Shown here piece by piece: positions 1 to 9,618 of a stretch of DNA of 58,222 bases (position 1 is its first letter; every line of letters starts with the position of its first letter). The stretch comes from Trichomonas tenax. Lineage: Eukaryota > Parabasalia > Trichomonadida > Trichomonadidae. The stretch is from NCBI GenBank assembly GCA_023091735.1, contig JALKBU010000231.1, positions 1 through 58,222 of the forward strand. Direction: 5' to 3'. The translations under genes and the position numbers were made by a program. Below the pieces are notes generated by a model, which worked only from the letters and a program-made list of their open reading frames with translations, had not been told where the DNA came from and searched no databases.

Positions 1-192
1 TTCATGAATAACTTCTGTAAACGTTCGGGGAATGTTTTATAAAAAATGTACTGACTCATTCTTTACTTAGGAAATAAAAAAATAAATTATTTTAAAAACT
101 GATCAGATTTTATAAAGTCATAAGTTTCAAAATAAAATTAACTTTAGTTTTGTAAGAAATTCAAAAATTTATTTTCTATATGGGGGACTGAC

Positions 193-800
193 TTATAAAA
201 CTAATTCTATCGTAAATGTATAAAAGGATGTTCGCAGAACTCGAGTCTTCGCCTCGAGTTCTGCGAACATCTCATTACTAACTACTCTTATCTGCGATAT
301 TTTCAGGAATGGCGAATATTTAAGGCAGCACGACGTTTCAGGATCTAATAAATCAATAATGACTTTATGACCTGTTTTTAATGCAATAAGTGTTTCAAGG
401 TCTTCTTTCGGCAATAGTATTTGATCGTGTGACATTAAATTACATATTAATTTTTTATCTTGATCTAGCAGTATATTCTGATATAATGAAAGAAGAAATT
501 CATCAACAGATTTATAATTAACTTTTAAGTCACTGTAGGGATTCATAACTGCTTCTCTTGTTATTATTGGCGCAGGTGGTGGGGGTATGGCTCTTCGAGC
601 CTGAGCCCCTTTGGGGCGTATTCAACTCTTACCGAATCAGTAGCGGTGGTTTATTTTATGTCTTTCAGTTCTGTTTCATTAGTTAATTTATCCGGGCTAT
701 AATTTTTAATGATTATGTTATTTGTAGTCCTTGAGTCAGCATTACTTGTAGGCTCTATGGGGACATTAATGGCTCCCGCAAGAATACTTTTACTTCTCAT
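193..800 (-). pseudogene. Decayed gene of unknown family
   Basis: The minus strand carries a broken reading frame. It opens with an ATG at 800 (MRSKSILAGAINVP...), runs 49 codons to a TAA at 651, continues in the same frame with coding-like residues (DSVRVEYAPKG), then needs a frameshift near the G/C run at about 610 to enter a second frame with a proline run (AIPPPPAP) that continues through an internal ATG at 546 to position 193. The downstream part alone would be 117 aa. No domain was recognised. Its last 25 codons run through a perfect 19-bp hairpin (227-271), so the original 3' end may be lost. I infer a single decayed gene, perhaps transposon-derived, but the family is unknown. Confidence 0.4.
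227..271. repeat. Perfect 19-bp hairpin, 7-nt loop
   Basis: Arms at 227-245 and 253-271 are perfect reverse complements (GATGTTCGCAGAACTCGAG and its complement) around the loop TCTTCGC. It lies at the 3' end of the decayed frame on the minus strand. A second 19-bp hairpin of the same build, but unrelated sequence, lies at 9568-9609. Confidence 0.9.
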
Positions 801-1682
801 TTACATTATAATAAAAAACTTTTATTTCAATAAAAAAATTGTGACGATAGAAAACGCCATTTAAATTTACCCATAAAAGGGAAATTTAAGATGCATCTCT
901 GACTCCTTATTTACTAATTTTAAACTTATACGTGCGCTACCAAATGTGGTAATGCGTTCTCCACTAGTTTTTCACTAGTTCCAAGAATCAATCAGTGCAG
1001 TCATTGCTCTTGCCAGTGAAAAACTAGCGGTGCTTCATTCAAGAATTCTCAATCTTTGATATTATCGCAACTTCATCGCAAATAAGGCATCAACAGTCGA
1101 CAAATCACAAGCGCGAAGCTTTTCTACTCAGTTTATGGTTTGCTGTCTGTTTGTGTCTTCGAGATTTGCTCAGTACTTAGTCATTCGACATTCTTTTTAC
1201 AAATATACATTTTCTATGGCATCATGATGTTTCTAGAACGCACGATGATCTAAAAATCTCAGAGTACCACAGAGAATGCGATAAATCCGAGTTTTGCATC
1301 AACAGTACGCGTTTTTGATGTCTAATGATATGACAACAGATAGCTTATGCGTAAATGTTCGTCATGTTAGACAATACGAGTTATCTTTGATTTAAAATCA
1401 CAATCGTTTACAAATATTTTTAAAAACGATCAATTTCTGGCATCAACTATACAGGCATTTGCTGCTCTGGAGAGCCTATGCCAGAGGCTGATCATTTTTG
1501 ATGATATTGTTTTTTGAAAAAAAATCGACAGTTAATACTAATGACTGTAATGCTTGCATACTGTAGCATTCAAATATCTAAAACCTGTTCTGCTTGATGA
1601 CAGATTGCTTGGAGCTATATTGAATGCTGATTTTGTTAGGAAATTAAGTAATTTCTTCCAGGCGATCAAAACACTGGATAAT
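801..1682. other. Gene-poor stretch with coding-like scraps
   Basis: No intact gene is visible. Plus-strand frames around 1440-1510 and 1552-1710 read like old coding sequence (for example FKYLKPVLLDD followed by RLLGAILNADF) but are closed by stops and have no usable start. An inverted repeat lies at 961-1030. Confidence 0.4.
961..1030. repeat. Inverted repeat, about 16-bp arms
   Basis: CTAGTTTTTCACT at 964-976 is the perfect reverse complement of 1015-1027. Two more pairs outside one mismatch extend the arms to 961 and 1030. The loop is about 38 nt and matches no tRNA or other RNA I recognise. Confidence 0.7.
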
Positions 1683-2574
1683 TTACAAATAATTGTTTAC
1701 AATCTCGGCTCTTGAAGAGTAGTTAATGAAATGGATGCTCCATGTTTTTTGTACCCGAATTGAGATCGTTGGGATAAATGTATGCTGAAGTGATAAAGGG
1801 AAGTAACATGTATCGTTATTATTTTCGTTATTTTGTTGATAATCGTGCAATGGATATTCATTGCATTTTTCAAAATTGACATAGATTAATTCTAAATAAA
1901 AAGTATTCGTTGTTGAATTCAATAAAACATTAGTACCAAGTTCATAATCGAATGTGCATTTATTCATTATTACATTTCCTATAGAAGCATCGAATATAGA
2001 ACGAAATACCGTATTTCTTAAAAAAACAGCATTCATCAATGAACAAATTATCGTATACAATGATCAACATATGCTGTGAAACAGTGTTGTCAATAAAATT
2101 AGTTTTGTTTAAAGAACCTTGAATATTATTTGAGTAAAACATTGCTCCAGCTCTGTATGCTTGATTATTAGAAAACGTAGAAAATTTCATATCATATGAA
2201 GACATTCTCCAAGCAGAATAAAGCGTAGGGCCGCGTCCTGAACAGAAACTCAAATTATTTGAGATGAATTTAGAATTGCCGTAGAAAAAAAGATTAACGC
2301 TATCGCCCCCTGTGCTTAATTGTCCACAATTGCTAAATGAAGATTCTTCGATATAGTTTAATTTATCCGAATCTTGTTTATCCAGATATGAGAACGAAAA
2401 TGTTCCACTATATCCTATAGAATTTGATTCTGTGCCGCATACACGATGCATGACAAATGATCCATTGAGGAAATGAACGGATCCACCATTATTTGAATGG
2501 CACTTGGAAAATAAACTACGAGAAATTAATAGATTATTATCTGAGTCTCCAGAAATATTAATTGGCTGGAACAT
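1683..2574 (-). pseudogene. Broken beta-helix-type surface protein
   Basis: Two overlapping minus-strand frames (2574-1960 and 2060-1683) read as one protein split by a frameshift near 2050. The sequence is rich in Ser, Asn, Cys and aromatic residues, with recurring strand-turn units such as FSKCHSNNGGSVHF and FSTFSNNQAYRAGAMFYSNN. These are typical of right-handed parallel beta-helix (polymorphic outer-membrane-like) surface proteins that are abundant in trichomonads. The same style of sequence occurs in the pseudogene cluster at 22.1-25.1 kb on the other strand. No signal peptide or membrane anchor is left. The family call rests on composition and repeat style, not on a catalytic motif. Confidence 0.6.
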
Positions 2575-2820
2575 TGATACGAATTCATTTGAAGTAATGA
2601 AGAAGCTGCCGAGTGTTCTTATGATTTAAGAGCTTTTTGTAATAATTTCTGCAATAGAAATACTCCCAAAGTATTGTTCCCATATTGCTGGGGATGAATT
2701 ATGGACTTTTATTTGATATTTTCTTGCATAAACTTTTGATGTAACAAATTGAGAGAATTAGGATCAAAAATGTTAATTTTTAATATTGAACATTGAATTT
2801 AATACCTCTAAAATATAAAT

Positions 2821-5301
2821 TTATACATATATGAAGACAGAATAGTAAATGAAGTGGATGCTTCGAGTGGATTTGTAGTGACATGAGACAACGAATTCGT
2901 CGCATGATTGACTGAATGCGATCGAAGGAATACCGGATGATGTGAAGCGAGGAATGAGTTCTGGTGGACATGAGACGGAACCACAGCGGTGAAGCATGTA
3001 GCAGCCGGAGAAGACTTCGGCGTTGATCGTCGTGAGACTCTTTGAGCTGAAGAAGATGAACGAGAGTTTGATGCAGCCTTTGAATGCTTGGTAGTCGAGT
3101 GTCTTGATGTTGTTGCCGCTGAAGATGACGCGGACGAGTGTTTTGCAAGACATGAACGCGTATGCACCGATAGTCTCCATAGGAGGTGGGACAGCGAATG
3201 TCGTGATTCCGCTGTGTGGGATGAATGTGATGAGGTTAGTCTCTGCGCGGTTCATAAGCGCACCGTTCTCGAAGATGAATTGAGTGTCTATTGCGTCGAC
3301 GGTGATGTCGCGAAGTGATGTGCAGCCAACAAAGACACCGCCGCGGATCTCATTCAGGTTGCTGTTCGTTCCGAGAATGACTTGCTGAAGAGAGCGGCAG
3401 TTCATGAAGCAGAAGTCTTTGATCGAACGGATGCTGACGGGAAGAATGACTCTGAAGAGGTTCGGGCAATCTTTGAAAGAGTTCTGTTCGATGTCTCTGA
3501 CCCCTTCAGAGAATGTAGCGTTAATCAAGTTTTGACATGTTGTGAAACTCTCACGCGAAACAACGCTGCAGTTGATTATGACTGACGTGATATGACTGTT
3601 CTTGAATGATGCATAATCAATAGAAACGATCGTCGATGGCAAATTTGCTTTAGAGAGACCGCTGTTCAAGAAAGCATTCTGACCAATTGTCTCAACACTC
3701 GTTGATGATAATCCAATGTCTCCCAATTTGCTACATCCCTCAAACGACGAAATTCCAATATACCTTATTAAACTCGGAAGTGTGATATTCTTCAGATTAA
3801 AGCAATTAATGAAACATTTATCGGGGATTGTATAAATTTTATTTCCTGTAAATGTAACTGAAGTCAGTGAACTACAGGATTCGAAACACCTTTGCCCAAT
3901 AGAACTCAAACCTGGTGGAAATTCGATTGATTTAATTGTTGATCCCCTAAATGCTAATATTCCAATTGACATTGCTGTATTGCCTTGAAAAGTGATCGAA
4001 TTCAGATGCTTTGATAAAAATGTTGAAGATCCAATTGATTTACATTCTGTTGGAATGATAAGTTTAGCATTGTCATCGTTGCCGAAGTATTCAGATAAAT
4101 ATTGTTTGTTGTTCGTAAAAAGCATGTTATTCGTGATAAGAAAATTTGGGTTCTTTGAGACATTAATAACAAGATTTTGACAAGACGAGAATGCACCTTC
4201 TTGAATATCAGTCACAGTTGCAGGAAGTTCCAAGTACTGAATCTTATTGCATAAGATAAATGCTGATCGTCCAATGAATGTTAATTTTGAAGGTAAATTA
4301 ATATTGGTCAAACTAGTGCAACCCTCAAATGCATATGCACCAATTGATGTTATAGAATTAGCAATAACAACTTCTTTTAAAGATGTACATCCTGAAAATT
4401 GTGCAACAACAATTGCAGTGTATCCTTCAATAAATGAAAATTTAGTAAGTTTACAACGCATGAATGCAGCGCTTCCAATAGTTAACACATGATCAGGCAA
4501 TATTATTTCCGGAACGCTCGCTTCAACAAAAGAAAAAGATGTAATGTTTTGCACGAACAAAGGAATATTTAGTGGAGTGTTGATTGCTGCAGATATTGTA
4601 TGAATTGTTGAATTATTGGGACCACTGTAGATTATTTTCCCATCAGTTCGATAATTCTTGTTTTCGGGATGTATCTCAATCTTTTCTAATTTACATGATG
4701 CAAAAGATGATGGCGATATTGTTGTATTTTGGGGGATGTAAAATGAAGTTATTAATGAACGAGAAACACCCAAACTTGATATTGATTTCAACTGTGACGT
4801 TGGGTTAATTACAAACTTTTTAACGGCTCCTTCGAAAGTGAAACCATCACCTTCTGAATATCCTTCAATTGTTAGCAAAGAATCGGGAATATAAAATGTG
4901 TCTATTGACCTGCAATATCTAAAACATCCTGCACAAATGTTCTGTAATGTGATAGGAAGTCGAATGTTAGATAGTTTGCTGCAGCCTGAAAACATCGAAT
5001 TGTTCAGTGTATAGAGAATGCTGCATTCACTGAGATCGGCTGTTGTGAGAGATGAACCTGAAAAACAAAACTTGCAAATGCTGCTGACGCGGCTGTTTGC
5101 TGAAAATGTGATAGATGTGATCGTGTTTCGACATAAATAAAATGGACTGTCGACATCTCGCGTTCCTCCGAGAATTGTTGTTACCGTTGAAGGAATTGTA
5201 TAATTGCCGCTGAGGTCCGACGGAGCATCGATTAATGTTGTGTAATCACTGCTATATTCAACGCCTTTGTAATCTCTTGCGGAGTGAAGGAATAGAAACA
5301 C
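2821..5301 (-). CDS. BspA-like leucine-rich-repeat protein (no ATG start)
   Basis: An 826-codon open frame of LRR_5/BspA-type repeats. About 25 copies of a unit of roughly 23 residues can be followed, such as IGAYAFEGCTSLTNINLPSKL. Such proteins are thought to be surface or secreted adhesins in trichomonads. The N-terminus (SARDYKGVEYSSDYTTLI) and the C-terminus (CPPELIPRFTSSGIPSIAF) look like true family ends, so the repeat array appears complete. The first codon at 5301 is GTG, preceded in frame by TGA four codons upstream, and no in-frame ATG precedes the repeats. An ATG seven bases upstream is in another frame. There is no clear signal peptide or membrane anchor. Codon use changes along the gene: GC-rich in 2821-3650, AT-rich in 3650-5000. 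It may be a start-loss pseudogene. Confidence 0.85.
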   Translation of the reverse strand: MFLFLHSARDYKGVEYSSDYTTLIDAPSDLSGNYTIPSTVTTILGGTRDVDSPFYLCRNTITSITFSANSRVSSICKFCFSGSSLTTADLSECSILYTLNNSMFSGCSKLSNIRLPITLQNICAGCFRYCRSIDTFYIPDSLLTIEGYSEGDGFTFEGAVKKFVINPTSQLKSISSLGVSRSLITSFYIPQNTTISPSSFASCKLEKIEIHPENKNYRTDGKIIYSGPNNSTIHTISAAINTPLNIPLFVQNITSFSFVEASVPEIILPDHVLTIGSAAFMRCKLTKFSFIEGYTAIVVAQFSGCTSLKEVVIANSITSIGAYAFEGCTSLTNINLPSKLTFIGRSAFILCNKIQYLELPATVTDIQEGAFSSCQNLVINVSKNPNFLITNNMLFTNNKQYLSEYFGNDDNAKLIIPTECKSIGSSTFLSKHLNSITFQGNTAMSIGILAFRGSTIKSIEFPPGLSSIGQRCFESCSSLTSVTFTGNKIYTIPDKCFINCFNLKNITLPSLIRYIGISSFEGCSKLGDIGLSSTSVETIGQNAFLNSGLSKANLPSTIVSIDYASFKNSHITSVIINCSVVSRESFTTCQNLINATFSEGVRDIEQNSFKDCPNLFRVILPVSIRSIKDFCFMNCRSLQQVILGTNSNLNEIRGGVFVGCTSLRDITVDAIDTQFIFENGALMNRAETNLITFIPHSGITTFAVPPPMETIGAYAFMSCKTLVRVIFSGNNIKTLDYQAFKGCIKLSFIFFSSKSLTTINAEVFSGCYMLHRCGSVSCPPELIPRFTSSGIPSIAFSQSCDEFVVSCHYKSTRSIHFIYYSVFIYV

Positions 5302-5648
5302 AATACATCAAAATGCTCTCAAGGTAATTGCAATAAAACTAAAAAAAGTGTCTCTGAAGTGACACTCCCTTTGATTATTTTTCTAATTTAGGGTTTTGTA
5401 AAATCATCGCCTTATTGACTCTTTTTTAGTTTTATATGTTATGAAAAAATTATATATTTTTTCTCTAATAAATAATTATGACAACAACTCAAAATCTTCT
5501 TAACACAGGAATAATTTAATGAAATTTTCATTGGTGGAAATCCTAAAGTAGATGATGAAGAAAATGTCAAATATAAATTATATACTATAATAAATAGCAA
5601 AATTATTAATCCCATTTAAAAAAATTAAAATTTATTTTTGTATAATTC
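5302..5648. other. Intergenic, AT-rich
   Basis: I see no gene or RNA here. It separates the BspA-like frame from the Maverick remnant and is strongly AT-rich with short homopolymer runs. Confidence 0.6.
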
Positions 5649-5900
5649 TTAACGTTTTAGTTTAGAAGTAACTCGTGATCCAAAATCTCGAACAATATCA
5701 TCAGTATTAATCATAGGTTTTCTATCGCCATTATTATTCACACCAAATTCAAATCCAACTTTTGGTAATGTTCCCTTAAGTTTATTACCGAATTGAGCAT
5801 CGAAAGAACTAGCTACAGGTTTAACAACATTATCAGTTACCCATTTAAATCCAGATTTAATTCCTCTTAACAAATTAATGATGGTACTAGAAGTTTTCAA
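5649..5900 (-). pseudogene. Small basic Maverick protein fragment
   Basis: An 83-codon frame that begins with TTG at 5900 and has no ATG, so it is probably truncated at its 5' end. It carries an amphipathic stretch (LLRGIKSGFKWVTDNVVKPV) and ends in a basic tail (SRVTSKLKR). Small basic proteins with an amphipathic helix accompany capsid proteins in many Polintons, but I cannot assign this one to a named family. Its 5' end overlaps the capsid-like fragment on the plus strand, which looks like a rearrangement junction. Confidence 0.4.
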
Positions 5901-6263
5901 TTACGTACAGTTGATTGTCATGACCAATCGGCACCATTTACAGAAGGACAAGAAATAAGAATTGCTATAACACATTCTGATTTTGATATCACACAATTGA
6001 CATATGGATTTCTTACATTTAATGTTAAGTTAAATCTTCACTTAGATGGACTTTCTACAGATTTTACCTATGAAGAACATTTGTGTAAACTTTTCGTTGG
6101 ATTTAAATCAAGTAATCAAATATTTGATCAATTAGAAATAATGTGTAATAATAGATCTACAGGATATCAACAAAATGAATGCGTACATGAAGGATTTGCT
6201 TATAGTACTATCAAACCACATAATGAGAAAAAGACTAAGAAATCATCTAATAATGTTTTATAA
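5871..6263 (+). pseudogene. Capsid-like (double jelly-roll) protein fragment
   Basis: A plus-strand frame without ATG reads about 130 codons from 5871. It has beta-strand-rich segments such as FTEGQEIRIAITHSDFDI, FLTFNVKLNLHLD and FVGFKSSNQIFDQLEI, followed by GFAYSTIKP. From memory this resembles the N-terminal jelly roll of the major capsid protein of trichomonad Mavericks, which is normally several hundred residues, so the 3' part is missing. The frame stops at 6261-6263, exactly where an opposite-strand Maverick frame begins to read. The capsid assignment is inference from pattern and neighbours, and it needs a profile search. Confidence 0.45.
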
Positions 6264-6264
6264 T

Positions 6265-7896
6265 CAATAATTAGTAAGTTAATAGTTCTATTGAATATAT
6301 TTTTAAGATTTAATTTAACATTATCCCAATTCGGTTCTTTAGCATTTGGTGCTGTTCTAATCTTATATTTAAGAATTGCTAACTTTTCATCATCAGTTGC
6401 ACGAACAATTATATTGAATAATTCGTTTTTATTTTGTCTTATTGCTAATACTTCACTATGATCTGTTAAATCTATTTCATTACGATCTAACCATACACCC
6501 CAAATATCCATAAACTGTCTAACTATTGGTGTTACTTCATTATTATTAACATTGTTAGTAGTTTCGTTATTATTGAAACTAGGTTTCTCTGGTAAATTAT
6601 TAGGTATAATTGTTTCTCTAAGATTTTCAGTTGGTTTACCAGGATTAACTATAATTGGATCAATACTTAAACTATTATTTGATGTTGATAATTTAGGTTT
6701 ATTATGTGTAATATTAATACCATCATTATTAGATATAGTTAATTTAGGTTTAGAAGGATTAATAGTTTTATATTCAATTGGTCCATCATGGAATTCATTA
6801 CTATACGTTTCTAATAATGGTTTTGGTTCAATCTTATCTAAATAGTTATAAGTATAAAATTGTTCTAAATGATTTTTCTAAGTCATGTTTAATATCTCTA
6901 ATCATATTCTGTATATCTCTATCGGATTCTTTAACAACAATAGATTTTTCATAATTATCAGCATATCTTAATAACATCATTAATGATTTTAATATTTTAA
7001 AGGTTTTTTCAGGAGGTATTTTCCTATTAAGATATTTCTTAATTAAATTCCAATCGCTCAATATATTTACTTCTTTCTTTTTTCGTGATGCGTTAATAAG
7101 TATATGTTCTTCAACTGGTTCATTATGAAATTCATTACTATAAACTCCTAACAATGATTTATCATAATTAATAGTTTTATGTTCAGCTGGTTCTCCACTA
7201 AATTCCTCTGAATAAACATTCAACGTATCTCTTGAAGGAATAGCTTGGCTATGAACTTCTGGACCATTAAAAATCCAGTCGTATAAGTATCAACTAAAGA
7301 AGGACTTGGTTTGTTAAAAATATTTAAATTCTCTTGTTTATTATTTTTATTTTTATATTCATCTGAATATGTTTTTAAAACAGATTTTTTCTTAATGCGA
7401 TCAATTAAATAATCAATATATTTATCAAACTTAGTTTTTTAATTTTTATCTACATATAGGTTTTTATTAAATGTTTTATTATAATGTCCTAAGATAGATT
7501 TCTGTGTTTTCATTCTAGCACTAATTCTAATACTTTCAAGTTCATCTATTAATTTATTTGCTAACTTACCACTTAAGCTCTTTTTGTTTTTTATATATCT
7601 AATGTCGTATCATCTTTATAATAAACTTAGATATTTTTGTTAAATACATTTAAATATAAATATCCTGGAATTGATGGTAAATCTAATGTTGTAATTGTTT
7701 TAAAATAATAAGTTTTAGTACCTTGTGATGTTTGTATTTTTATATAATTGTTTTCATCACATAATATTATCATTGAATTGAAAGAAACGTTTTAAATAAG
7801 TATCATAATATTCTCATTATCATATAATGGTATTTCTGTGTTAATATTAATATTATTGTAATTTACTGGATCTGTCGATTTCAAATAGAAATACAT
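6265..7896 (-). pseudogene. Maverick protein with YSNEF-type repeats
   Basis: The minus strand from an ATG at 7896 (MYFYLKSTDPVNYNNIN) reads as one long protein broken by several stops (near 7797, 7635 and 7440) and by frameshifts near 7575 and 7250. The N-terminal ~100 residues are beta-rich. The middle has a helical stretch (SGKLANKLIDELESIRI). The last part repeats a motif about every 20-70 residues: KTYSDEYK, NVYSEEFSGEPAE, GVYSNEFHNEPVE, ETYSNEFHDGPIE. It ends in MDIWGVWLDRNEIDLTDHSE and a helical tail. The start lies 17 bp from the start of the tail-fibre gene on the plus strand, so the two formed a divergent pair. No known enzymatic motif is seen. Confidence 0.5.
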
Positions 7897-7913
7897 GTTT
7901 TATTAATTTTAAA

Positions 7914-9474
7914 ATGTCAGTTGCTCCTTATTCATATATTAGCAAAAGATCGAAGTGTTTAGTATTTGATAAATGCAGATTAAGTTTTGCTGCTCTACAA
8001 TATCAAGTATCACAATTATCAGTATTATTAGCTAAGACACAAGGTTTAGATACATTATGTGAAGTTTTAAATGTTATATCTACTGGTGGTGATGTATTTA
8101 ATAATTTAGCGACATGGGTTCAAAGAATGGAATAGTTCATGCATACAATTACAGGAAATTTTAATATGTTATCAGATATGTTAGAAGGTACTACATCTAA
8201 TTTAGAATCGTTTCGTACATTCGTCTCAGAAACAAATACTATGACTACTAATAATATTAATTGGATACAAGATCTTACAGGACAAGTAATGGATAGTCAT
8301 ATGAATTTATTCAGTCAAGTTACTACGTTTCTTAGAAACTTATCTAGAGTTGGTACTAGAAGTATTATGGATAGAGATATTAATGAAGTTAGAGAAGAAG
8401 AAGATGCTGTAGAACCTGAACTAACAATTGCTGAAAAGTTCAATAAGCTATTTCCTAGTTATGGTGTTTTATTGAATTATATTAATAGTGTAATTAAAGA
8501 TAAAAATATAAGTTTTGAAGGTACTGAGAAAAATAATGATTTACTTATTACTTTTACAGTTGCTGAATTATTTAGACAGTTCTGTTCAATAAATGATAAT
8601 TTAACTAGTTTCACTAAAATACCTGATGATCATGATTTAGAAATAAATGAAGAACCAGAACAACAAACATCTATAACAGTTGGTAAGATTAATACACAAG
8701 AAATTAATATTAATAATAAAGATTTAACTACAGAATTAAATAATAAATCTGATATTAATCATTCACATACAAAATTTAATAAAGTTTCAATAAATGAAAT
8801 TGGTGCTTATATATAATATTGATAATACTCAAGCAATTAAACCGCCAACGTTTACAGCAGGTCTAATTACAAATAATGATATAATATATATTGAACCAAA
8901 TTCGGATAATAGATTAAATGTAATTCAAGAATTAAATAATAAAGCTAATAAAGATCATACACATACAGGATTTAGTAATATTAAAGCTGATAGTGTTTCT
9001 TTAAAAGATCCAGATAAAGATTATTATTATGATGTTCATCAAAGATTAAATGATATATATCAATTATTTGTTAATAATAGTAAATTGTTATCTCAAATGA
9101 TACAAAACTTGTATCCAATAGGTTCTCTCTATACATCTATGAATAGTACTAATCCTAATATAGCTATAGGATTTGGTACATGGGCATAAATCGTTGATAG
9201 ATTTTTATATTGTGCTAATAGTAGTAATCAAACCGGCGGTTCAAAAAAGATATCTGTTGCTAATTTACCACAGCATGATCATAATTGTATGTGGAAAGAT
9301 ATTAATTCCAGTGGATTTAAAGCTGGTGCACTAGAAGGTGGATCAAATTAGACAGTTCAATTATTATTTGATGATAAAAATGAATTTATTTACACATATG
9401 ATAATCCAGAATTTAAAAACACAGATTACATGCCAACATATATTACTGTGTATGAGTGGTATAGAATTGGATAA
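7914..9474 (+). pseudogene. Phage-tail-fibre/collar-like Maverick protein
   Basis: Reading from ATG 7914 gives about 520 codons of one protein with four lesions: TAG at 8133, a frameshift at about 8795-8816, TAA at 9187 and TAG at 9349. The N-terminal half is helical (heptad-like, MLSDMLEGTTSNLESF). The C-terminal part repeats a fibre-type motif (NKSDINHSHTKFNKV and NKANKDHTHTGFSNIKADSV), then has the tail-collar signature YPIGSLYTSMNSTNP with FGTWA, then LPQHDHN, and ends in YMPTYITVYEWYRIG. This ending is the standard C-terminus of caudoviral collar and short-tail-fibre domains. Such proteins occur in some eukaryotic Polintons and may form receptor-binding fibres. All parts lie in order, so decay seems recent. 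Confidence 0.7.
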
Positions 9475-9567
9475 AAATATTTTTATTATTTATATTTTTT
9501 ATATATTATTGGAAGTTATAAAAAAGTAAATTTTAAAAGAATTAGCTTATTTATGTCCCGAGTCTAA

Positions 9568-9609
9568 CATTTCGCTAAACTATACCGCTAGGTATAGTTT
9601 AGCGAAATG
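9568..9609. repeat. Perfect 19-bp hairpin, 4-nt loop
   Basis: Arms 9568-9586 and 9591-9609 (CATTTCGCTAAACTATACC and its complement) flank the loop GCTA. The hairpin lies between the end of the Maverick remnant and the truncated transposase, whose coding similarity starts within 15 nt of the right arm. Confidence 0.9.
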
Positions 9610-9618
9610 CTATATACT

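Larger units (their letters stand above)
5649..9474. mobile_element. Scrambled Maverick/Polinton remnant
   Basis: Four AT-rich broken frames lie together in alternating orientation: a small basic protein (-), a capsid-like fragment (+), a protein with a recurring YSNEF-type motif (-), and a phage-tail-fibre-like protein (+). This gene set fits the structural module of trichomonad Maverick/Polinton giant transposons. No DNA polymerase B, integrase, packaging ATPase or protease is visible, and no long terminal inverted repeats are seen, so this is a fragment. Frames at 5871-5900 and about 6263 run directly into frames on the opposite strand, which suggests that pieces were joined after deletion or inversion. 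The element assignment is inference from family style. Confidence 0.6.

Noticed and set aside
570..640. A GC-rich patch with two small hairpins (GGCTCTTCGAGCC and GCCCCTTTGGGGC), considered as a tRNA.
   Set aside because: It reads as protein in the decayed frame (ARRAIPPPPAPIIT) and lacks A/B-box structure.
6552..6845. A plus-strand hydrophobic open frame of 97 codons.
   Set aside because: It is the reverse-strand shadow of the Maverick repeat-motif frame. Repetitive AT-rich coding sequence gives open shadow frames.
5649..9474. A bacteriophage or prophage, because of the tail-fibre signature.
   Set aside because: The AT-rich context, companion frames and eukaryotic genes around it fit a Maverick/Polinton fragment, and no phage replication or packaging genes are present.
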